In this document: in pieces, positions 6,902 through 12,949 of the stretch
How the letters are laid out: each line of letters starts with the position of its first letter
Numbering within the stretch: the stretch's first letter is position 1
Assembly: GCA_025359005.1 (NCBI GenBank)
Contig: JANYHP010000663.1
Location: 1 to 12,949, forward strand
Source: Hyphomicrobiaceae bacterium
Lineage (GTDB): Bacteria > Pseudomonadota > Alphaproteobacteria > Rhizobiales > Hyphomicrobiaceae
Length of the DNA stretch: 12,949 nucleotides
Reading direction: 5' to 3'
Notes under the pieces: model-generated
Database searches by the model: none
Seen by the model: the letters and a program-made list of their open reading frames with translations, nothing else
Told to the model about the DNA's origin: nothing
Program-made: the position numbers and the translations under genes

Positions 6902-7795
6902 TCAGCTCTTGGTCGGCGGCGGCGCAGCCTTGTCTTCCATATAGCGCACAACCCAGATCGACGCTTCATAAAGCGCGATCGTCGGCGCCATCATGGCGAG
7001 CATGGACAACGGGTCGGGCGGCGACAACACAGCCGAAACGGCGGCAATGGCGACGATCGCATAGCGGCGGAACTGGACCAGCATTCCCGCGTTGATCACG
7101 CCTGCGCGGGCGAGCAGCGTCAGCACGACCGGCAACTGGAAGCAGATACCGAAGCCGAAGATCAGGGTCATGATGACCGACAGGTAATCCGACAGCCGCG
7201 GCACCAGATCGATGGCGACGCGACCGTCTCCGGCCGCCTGCGGCGTGATGTCGACCGAGAACTGGATCACCAGCGGCATGATCACGAAGTAGACGACCGA
7301 GGCGCCGAGCAGGAACAGCAGGAACGTGGCCACCAGATAGGGCCGGAACGCATCGCGCTCATTCTTATAGAGGCCCGGGGCGACGAACTTGTAGATTTGG
7401 TATGCAACGTAGGGAAACGACAGAAACGCCGCGCCGAACATCGCCAGCCGGATGTTGGTCGTCAACGCCTCGAGAAATTGAATGGATTGCAGCCGCGCCT
7501 TTTCCGCGCCGACCACGCGCACGAACGGCCACGCGAGTACGTTGAAGATCGGTCGCGCGATGGCGTAGCAGCCGACGAACATGATGACGAAGGCGATCAG
7601 CGAGTGGATCAGCCGCTGCCGCAGCTCAATCAGGTGATCCATCAGCGGCGCCTTGGAGGCCTCGATTTCGTCATGGCCGGGGCGCGGAGCGGGGGATGCC
7701 GGCTTGGCGATGCTTGGGGGCGAGCCATTCCCGCCGAAACCGCCGCTGGACGGCGCCGCGACGGGCGCGTCGGGCTTGGGGACGAGGTCCTGCAT
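6902..7795 (-). CDS. tatC: Twin-arginine translocase subunit TatC
   Basis: Polytopic receptor of the Tat pathway, which exports folded proteins carrying a twin-arginine signal. 297 residues with six membrane helices. Diagnostic parts are HLIELRQRL (54-62), the FPYVAYQIYKFVAPGLYKNER segment at about 127-147 with its conserved Glu, and LSPPDPLSM (257-265). The first 48 residues are a proline/glycine-rich extension that shorter TatC proteins lack. It starts three bases after the tatB stop with a GGGGA site eight bases ahead, which indicates tight coupling. Confidence 0.97.
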   Translation of the reverse strand: MQDLVPKPDAPVAAPSSGGFGGNGSPPSIAKPASPAPRPGHDEIEASKAPLMDHLIELRQRLIHSLIAFVIMFVGCYAIARPIFNVLAWPFVRVVGAEKARLQSIQFLEALTTNIRLAMFGAAFLSFPYVAYQIYKFVAPGLYKNERDAFRPYLVATFLLFLLGASVVYFVIMPLVIQFSVDITPQAAGDGRVAIDLVPRLSDYLSVIMTLIFGFGICFQLPVVLTLLARAGVINAGMLVQFRRYAIVAIAAVSAVLSPPDPLSMLAMMAPTIALYEASIWVVRYMEDKAAPPPTKS

Positions 7796-7798
7796 GGC

Positions 7799-8344
7799 TC
7801 AGGTCCCCGTCTTGGCGAGTTCGCGAGCCAAGTCGTGGCCGCGCTCGAGGACGGGATCAGGAGAGTGAACTGGAACAAGGAGGTCAGGCGGAGCCATCGC
7901 ATTGGAATGGTCGGTCGGCGCGACGTGCACGGTCTCGGCGGACGGGGTGACGACGCCAGTATCGAGGCCGTTGAGCGGATCGAAGCTGTGCTCAGGTGCC
8001 GAGGCCGTCGGGGTGTGGTCGGAAGGGGCTTGCGTTGGGGCCACCGTGACCGACTGGTTCACCGCATGCTCTGTCGCGGCCATGTCACGCTCGACCGACG
8101 TCTGCACGTCGCGCAACGAGGTCTCGGCGTCACGCGCGACGGTTTCGATGTCCGTCTTGATGCTCTCTAGCTCGGCTTCCCGCATGGCCTCGTCGAACTG
8201 CGCGCGGAACTCGTTGGCCTGCCGGCGGATCATCGCCACGTACTTGCCGATCGTGCGCAGCAGGAACGGCAACTCCTTCGGGCCGACCACGATAAGGGCC
8301 ACGACGCCGAGAATGAGCAGCTTGCTGGACGTCAAATCGAACAT
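7799..8344 (-). CDS. tatB: Twin-arginine translocase subunit TatB
   Basis: Partner of TatC in the signal-recognition complex, 181 residues. A single N-terminal membrane helix (about 7-20) leads into the GPKELP hinge (21-26), an amphipathic helix (about 28-60) and a long polar, Pro/Thr/Ser-rich tail of about 110 residues that is poorly conserved in the family. The start MFDLTSSKLLILGVVALIVV is the classic TatB opening and has AAGG seven bases upstream. It sits between tatA (48-base gap) and tatC (3-base gap). Confidence 0.96.
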   Translation of the reverse strand: MFDLTSSKLLILGVVALIVVGPKELPFLLRTIGKYVAMIRRQANEFRAQFDEAMREAELESIKTDIETVARDAETSLRDVQTSVERDMAATEHAVNQSVTVAPTQAPSDHTPTASAPEHSFDPLNGLDTGVVTPSAETVHVAPTDHSNAMAPPDLLVPVHSPDPVLERGHDLARELAKTGT

Positions 8345-8392
8345 GGATGACCTTGCCGATGCGGCTTAAGCGGAGCCGTCAGAACTGAACCG

Positions 8393-8626
8393 TCAGGCCT
8401 GCGTGCCGGAGCCGGTCGTCGCGTTCTGCGGCGATTTCTGGGCTTCGAGCGACTTCAAGTCCTCGGCCTTCTTGGCATCGACCGCGTCGTCGGCCATGCC
8501 CTTCTTGAAGCTCTTGATGCCATCGGCCACGTCACCCATGATCGACGAGATTTTGCCCTTGCCGCCAAACGCCACCATCCCGACAACGATCAGGATGAGC
8601 CAGTGCCACACGCTCATCGTACCCAT
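8393..8626 (-). CDS. tatA: Twin-arginine translocase subunit TatA
   Basis: Pore-forming subunit that assembles at TatBC complexes, 77 residues. It shows the short membrane helix after MSVWHWL, the FGGKGKI hinge (20-26) and the amphipathic GDVADGIKSFKKGM (31-44), followed by an acidic and polar tail. GGAG lies nine bases before the ATG at 8626; the ATG three codons further in is a possible alternative. This is the first gene of the leftward block and is divergent from the lipoprotein gene at 8889. Confidence 0.96.
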   Translation of the reverse strand: MGTMSVWHWLILIVVGMVAFGGKGKISSIMGDVADGIKSFKKGMADDAVDAKKAEDLKSLEAQKSPQNATTGSGTQA

Positions 8627-8671
8627 TTGATTTCACTCCGATTTACAGCCATTTTTGGCGTTCGTGAGGGC

Positions 8672-8700
8672 ACTATCGCAGAAACCCCGCCCCCCAGCAA
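8672..8700 (-). promoter_or_regulatory. Candidate promoter for the tat cluster
   Basis: Read leftward, TTGCTG (8700-8695) and GATAGT (8677-8672) are separated by 17 bases and lie about 45 bases before the tatA start. The match is moderate (three and four of six bases), so this is a position-based suggestion only. Confidence 0.25.
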
Positions 8701-8885
8701 GCAAGCCAGCAGTGGCAAGTCGCCCTGATTTGGCGCAGCCGGAGGTCAAGCGCAAGACACTGTTCTCAAACAAATTCTGCAATATCTCGTGAACTGTTTC
8801 ACCGCCAGGTGCCATTGACGTCTGATCCCCGTTCAGCGAAACATCAGGGAAAGCGAATCTGTCAGGGTTCAGCAAGGACTGGGTG

Positions 8886-8921
8886 ATCATGCGCCTTAAA
8901 GCAATCATGCGCCTTAAAGCA
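8886..8921 (+). repeat. Perfect 18-bp tandem duplication covering the start codon
   Basis: The unit ATCATGCGCCTTAAAGCA occurs twice, exactly and head to tail, at 8886-8903 and 8904-8921. Eighteen bases is a whole number of codons, so the frame is kept and the lipoprotein gene gains a second in-frame ATG and a repeated MRLKAI/MRLKAM start. Confidence 0.95.
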
Positions 8922-9491
8922 ATGGCAACATCAGGGGCGGTCTTGGCCGCGCTGGCCCTTGCGGGCTGCGGCAACGGTGGGTCGGGCGGCATTTCGACGG
9001 CGAGCTTGCTGGACGGCAAGTCCGCCGCGGGGTCCGGCGAGGTGGCGAGCATCAAGCCCGATGCAACCGACGCCAAGGCCGTGCAGGTCGCCTGGACGGC
9101 CGCGCGGGCCCAACGCTGCGGCTACAACTTCGATGCCCCGCGGTTGAAGGCCAACTATCTGGCGGCGGAAGCGCGCGAAGGTGCGGATCCCGCAAAGGTC
9201 ACGACGCTGGACAGGACCTACGATGCGACGCTGGCCAATGTGACCGCCCATATCAAGGCTGACGGCGACTACTGCAACGAAAAGCGGACGACGCAGATCA
9301 AGTCCGATCTGCAGCGGCATCTGGCGGGTAATTACCAGCCCAACCTGCCGCAGGAAAAGAAGGTCGCCTCGGGCGGGTTCTTTGATGGATTGATCACCGA
9401 TACCCCACCGGAAGCCTTCGACGCGAAGAATTTCTGGACCGATATGGCCGCCAAGCGCGAAGGCGCCAAGAACGGCCAGCACGCTGATTGA
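8889..9491 (+). CDS. Lipoprotein of unknown function
   Basis: About 200 residues with a lipoprotein signal: basic start, hydrophobic core, and lipobox LAGC with the lipidated Cys at 27 counted from ATG 8889. The mature part is polar and has two further cysteines (in AQRCGYNFD and GDYCNEK) that could form a disulfide in the periplasm. AAGGA lies ten bases before ATG 8889, which I prefer; GTG 8883 (4-base spacer) and ATG 8907 (28-base spacer) are less likely. The start region is duplicated (see repeat). I recognise no catalytic motif. It is divergent from tatA, and the membrane-protein gene lies 117 bases downstream. Confidence 0.75.
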   Translation: MRLKAIMRLKAMATSGAVLAALALAGCGNGGSGGISTASLLDGKSAAGSGEVASIKPDATDAKAVQVAWTAARAQRCGYNFDAPRLKANYLAAEAREGADPAKVTTLDRTYDATLANVTAHIKADGDYCNEKRTTQIKSDLQRHLAGNYQPNLPQEKKVASGGFFDGLITDTPPEAFDAKNFWTDMAAKREGAKNGQHAD

Positions 9492-9608
9492 TCGGGCGGG
9501 TTGGTCCAGCGCTGTGCCACGCTGTGCGGGACCGGACACGGCAGGCTTTGATTGAATATGTCGATCTGCTAAGCGCTTGGAAGGCCCATCGGCGATCCGC
9601 TGGCGGGC

Positions 9609-10013
9609 ATGCCTCTGGCCGGACCTGATTGCGTGACACAAGCCAAGCTTCTCACCCTTGAAGTGCTGGTCACCGGCGGCTTCGCGCTGCTGCTGCTGGC
9701 GTTTCCGGCCATTTCGGTGCGCCTGCTCGGATGGCCGCAGGCGGGATCATCGTTCTGGCCGCGCACGCTGGGCGGCGCTTTGCTGGGCGTGGCGCTTGCA
9801 ACGATCACCACGCTGTCAGACTGGACGCGGGATGGGCTCGGTGCCGGGTTCGGGCTCGCGGGCCATATCGCCGTCAACCTGACGATGGCGTTCGTATTGA
9901 TCTCCATGCTGATGCTGGGCCCCGATCATCCGACCCACCGCGGCGCGTTCTTCACCTGGATCCTGTCGATCGGGCTTGTCGTGCTCGCGCTCGTCGAGGT
10001 GGCGTATCTGTGA
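9609..10013 (+). CDS. Four-helix membrane protein of unknown function
   Basis: Small inner-membrane protein of 134 residues with four hydrophobic segments (about 14-40, 50-68, 82-104, 114-133) and short loops. It has no motif I recognise. The start is uncertain: ATG 9609 is used, but GTG 9633, eight codons in, has GGA nine bases ahead and gives a more typical opening (TQAKLLTLEVLV). The strong third-position GC bias and clean helix pattern argue that it is real. The following oxygenase gene begins 125 bases later. Confidence 0.7.
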   Translation: MPLAGPDCVTQAKLLTLEVLVTGGFALLLLAFPAISVRLLGWPQAGSSFWPRTLGGALLGVALATITTLSDWTRDGLGAGFGLAGHIAVNLTMAFVLISMLMLGPDHPTHRGAFFTWILSIGLVVLALVEVAYL

Positions 10014-10138
10014 CATGCGCCGCGACGCGATGTCGTTGGTGCCCGGCGGCGAAGCAGGTTACGAGTGCAGCCCGCGCGCCCCAGTTGATCAAGGTTGGCG
10101 CATGTGCTCCGTTCAACGGCGCTGAAAAGGAACCTCCG

Positions 10139-10798
10139 ATGCCAAGCTCCAAAGACGCGATTGTCGCAGCCCTTATCCACAGTTTCTCTGCCGCCAAAAA
10201 GAGCGAGACACCTTACCCCAACTGGGTGCTGGATGCGTGCCTGCCGGCTGCTGTCGTGGCCGACGTGCTGGCGCTGCCGTTCCCGGCGCCGGCTCTGGGC
10301 GGCATCTCGGGCAAGCGCGAGGTGCACAACGCGACGCGCAAGTATTTCGACGCCGAAAACATGGCGGCCCATCCCGTGTGCAACGCCGTCAACGCCGCGC
10401 TGCAGGACAGCCGCGTGACAAGCACCATCGAAAAGACTTTCGGGACCAAGCTCGCGGGCACCTATCTGCGCGTGGAATTTGCGCAAGATACAAACGGCTT
10501 CTGGCTGGAACCGCATACCGATCTCGGCGTCAAGTCGTTCACGTTCTTGTTGTATCTATCGCCAGACGCACAGCACGCCGGGCTCGGTACCGACATCTAC
10601 GATGCCGACAAGAAACACGTCGGCCGCTCGCCGTTCAAATCCAACGGCGCGATGATCTTCGTACCGTCCAACAACACCTATCATGGCTTCGAGCCGCGCC
10701 AGATCGACGGCGTTCGCAAGTCTCTGGTGATCAACTACGTGACCAACGACTGGCGCGCACGCGAGCAGCTTGCTTATCCAGACACCCCCATTGCCTGA
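10139..10798 (+). CDS. 2-oxoglutarate/Fe(II)-type oxygenase, substrate unknown
   Basis: Protein of 219 residues with the features of the double-stranded beta-helix oxygenases: an iron-binding HxD (His126-Thr-Asp128 in LEPHTDLG), a distal His182 in NTYHGFEP, and Arg193 in VRKSLVINYV at the usual place for binding the 2-oxoglutarate carboxylate. Between them lies the typical FTFLLYLSPD strand. The substrate (protein, glycan or small molecule) cannot be inferred. ATG 10139 has AAGGA with a 7-base spacer; the longer open frame upstream overlaps the membrane-protein gene and is not coding. The stop is only 13 bases before the rsmI start, so the two are probably co-transcribed. Confidence 0.8.
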   Translation: MPSSKDAIVAALIHSFSAAKKSETPYPNWVLDACLPAAVVADVLALPFPAPALGGISGKREVHNATRKYFDAENMAAHPVCNAVNAALQDSRVTSTIEKTFGTKLAGTYLRVEFAQDTNGFWLEPHTDLGVKSFTFLLYLSPDAQHAGLGTDIYDADKKHVGRSPFKSNGAMIFVPSNNTYHGFEPRQIDGVRKSLVINYVTNDWRAREQLAYPDTPIA

Positions 10799-10811
10799 GG
10801 GAGGGCCGAGC

Positions 10812-11725
<914 letters not shown>

Positions 11726-11729
<4 letters not shown>

Positions 11730-12118
11730 GCCGCGACGCGCCCGATCCACGCCGCGTGGCGCGAGAACGGGGCGGGCGCTTGGCCGAGCGCGTGGCGGCC
11801 GCGCTGTTGATCGTGCACGGCCATCGCATCCTGGCGCGGCGCCATCGCACCCCCTACGGCGAGATCGACCTGATCGCCGTGCGCGGCAAGCGCCTCGCCT
11901 TTGTCGAGGTTAAATTCCGGCGGACGCGCGCCGCAGGCCAGATCGCCCTCGATGCGATGCAGCATCGGCGGATTTACGAGGCGGCCGAGCACTGGCTGAA
12001 GCGCTACCCGGCGCTGTCCGAGTACGAACTGGGCTTTGATGCGGTGATCGTGCTGCCCTGGGCGTGGCCGGTCCTGTTGCGCGACGCGCTGGGGCCGGTC
12101 GGCTATGGCCGCGAGTGA
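11726..12118 (+). CDS. YraN/UPF0102 family nuclease-like protein
   Basis: Small protein of 130 residues with a restriction-endonuclease-like fold. The family core is visible: RGGRLAERVAA (15-25), YGEIDLIA (44-51) and FVEVKFRR (59-66), giving Glu46, Asp48, Glu61 and Lys63 as the likely metal and catalytic residues, and FDAVIV (104-109) near the end. Its cellular role is not settled. It commonly sits next to rsmI, as here, overlapping it by four bases. In many alphaproteobacteria I would expect glutathione synthetase next; here dctA follows instead. Confidence 0.92.
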
Positions 12119-12192
12119 TCAGCATCACGCGAAAATCAGTGAGTGGGCGCGTCGAAAACTGAGTTGCTCGTGGCTTCCCGTAATGCAAAGTA

Positions 12193-12208
12193 CGTCAGTT
12201 TCATGACG
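12193..12208. repeat. Short inverted repeat in the dctA leader
   Basis: CGTCA (12193-12197) and TGACG (12204-12208) are inverted copies six bases apart in the 183-base gap before dctA. It could be an operator half-site pair, but five bases per arm is easily chance. Confidence 0.2.
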
Positions 12209-12301
12209 AGCGCCTCAGGACCGGCGTCGCGGACGGGCGCGGCGCGCGTGCTGTCCACCATGAAGCGGGCGGGACCAACGAGAAAATAACGGGGAAACCT
12301 T

Positions 12302-12949
12302 ATGGCATCGAATTCAGCACCGCCGATCGGCGCGGTGCAGCGCAAGCCCTTCTACAGGAGCCTCTACCTGCAGGTGCTGACGGCGATCGTCGCGGGCGTG
12401 CTGCTTGGGCATTTCTATCCCAAGATCGGCGAGGACATGAAGCCGCTCGGCGACGCCTTCATCAAGCTGATCAAGATGGTGATCGCACCGATCATCTTCT
12501 GCACGGTGGTGCACGGCATCGCCAGCATGCAGGACATGAAAAAGGTTGGCCGCGTGGGGCTCAAGGCGCTGCTCTATTTCGAGTTGGCGACGACGTTGGC
12601 GCTTATCATTGGCATGACGGTGGCCAACACGCTGCGTCCGGGCGCGGGCATGAACGTCAACCCCGCGACGCTCGACACCAAGGCGATTGCAAGCTTCGTC
12701 ACCAAGGCCAAGGAACAGAGCACGCTGCAGTTCCTGATGGACATCATTCCCAACACGGTCGTCGGCGCGTTCGCGCAGGGTGAAATCCTGCAGGTGTTGT
12801 TCTTTGCGATCCTGTTCGCGTTCGGCCTGCAGGCGCTCGGCGAGCGCGGCAAGCTGATGCTCGGCGTCATCGACCAGGCGAGCCATGCGCTGTTCGGCGT
12901 GGTCGGCATCATCATGAAAGCGGCGCCGCTCGGCGCGTTCGGCGCGATG
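12302..12949 (+). CDS. dctA: C4-dicarboxylate/proton symporter DctA, 3' end cut by the window
   Basis: Inner-membrane uptake system for succinate, fumarate and malate. The first 216 codons are present, about half of the usual 430 or so, and the frame is open to the window edge. The match to DctA is strong throughout: SLYLQVLTAIVAGVLLGHFY, IKLIKMVIAPIIFCTVVHGI, the PGAGMNVNPATLD loop, MDIIPNTVVGAFA and LQVLFFAILFAFGL. ATG 12302 has GGGGA six bases ahead. The upstream gap lacks a properly spaced sigma-54 site, although dctA is often controlled by DctB/DctD with sigma-54 in rhizobia. Confidence 0.95.
   Translation, partial: MASNSAPPIGAVQRKPFYRSLYLQVLTAIVAGVLLGHFYPKIGEDMKPLGDAFIKLIKMVIAPIIFCTVVHGIASMQDMKKVGRVGLKALLYFELATTLALIIGMTVANTLRPGAGMNVNPATLDTKAIASFVTKAKEQSTLQFLMDIIPNTVVGAFAQGEILQVLFFAILFAFGLQALGERGKLMLGVIDQASHALFGVVGIIMKAAPLGAFGAM

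Noticed and set aside
6887..8170. Long 427-codon + strand frame across tatC and tatB
   Set aside because: It is antisense to clear tat genes, and its Arg/Asp/Gln/His-rich translation is typical of the shadow of GC-rich coding DNA.
12171..12187. Sigma-54-like promoter TGGC...TGCA before dctA
   Set aside because: The GG and GC elements are separated by 11 bases rather than the strict 10, and the inner bases do not match.

Overview
The window looks like ordinary chromosomal DNA from a GC-rich alphaproteobacterium, most likely of the Hyphomicrobiales (Rhizobiales). I base this on the high G+C, the style of the OmpR-type regulator with its EnvZ-like kinase, the compact tatA-tatB-tatC cluster, and the resemblance of most products to rhizobial-type proteins as I remember them. 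No phage, insertion sequence, tRNA, rRNA or CRISPR array is visible. Both ends cut through genes: a response regulator on the left and dctA on the right.

Left block (+ strand, 1-2104): an OmpR-family response regulator missing its first residues, then an EnvZ-like sensor histidine kinase. Together they form a two-component system.

Interval 2105-2726: the least GC-rich part of the window. It holds a possible 57-residue small membrane or secreted protein, a good sigma-70-like promoter followed about 30 bases later by a GC-rich hairpin and a short T-run (a candidate small RNA of about 60 nt), and a second hairpin element. This interval is where the rightward and leftward gene blocks converge.

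Middle block (- strand, 8626 down to 2727), in transcription order: tatA, tatB, tatC (twin-arginine protein export), a stand-alone RibD C-terminal-type reductase, a cytochrome b561, an AEC-family transporter, a YfcG-like glutathione S-transferase and a DapA-family aldolase/lyase. The spacing between tatC, the reductase and the cytochrome is tight (8 and 32 bases), so tatA through the cytochrome is plausibly one operon. The later genes are more loosely spaced.

Right block (+ strand, 8889 to the end): a lipoprotein of unknown function whose start region has undergone a perfect 18-bp tandem duplication, a four-helix membrane protein, an uncharacterised 2-oxoglutarate/Fe(II)-type oxygenase, then rsmI and yraN with overlapping stop and start codons. 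The last gene is the first half of dctA, the C4-dicarboxylate symporter.

I see no clearly new multi-gene system. The items most worth following up are the candidate small RNA at 2495-2588, the start-codon duplication at 8886-8921, the unassigned oxygenase next to rsmI, and the stand-alone RibD-type reductase in the tat cluster.
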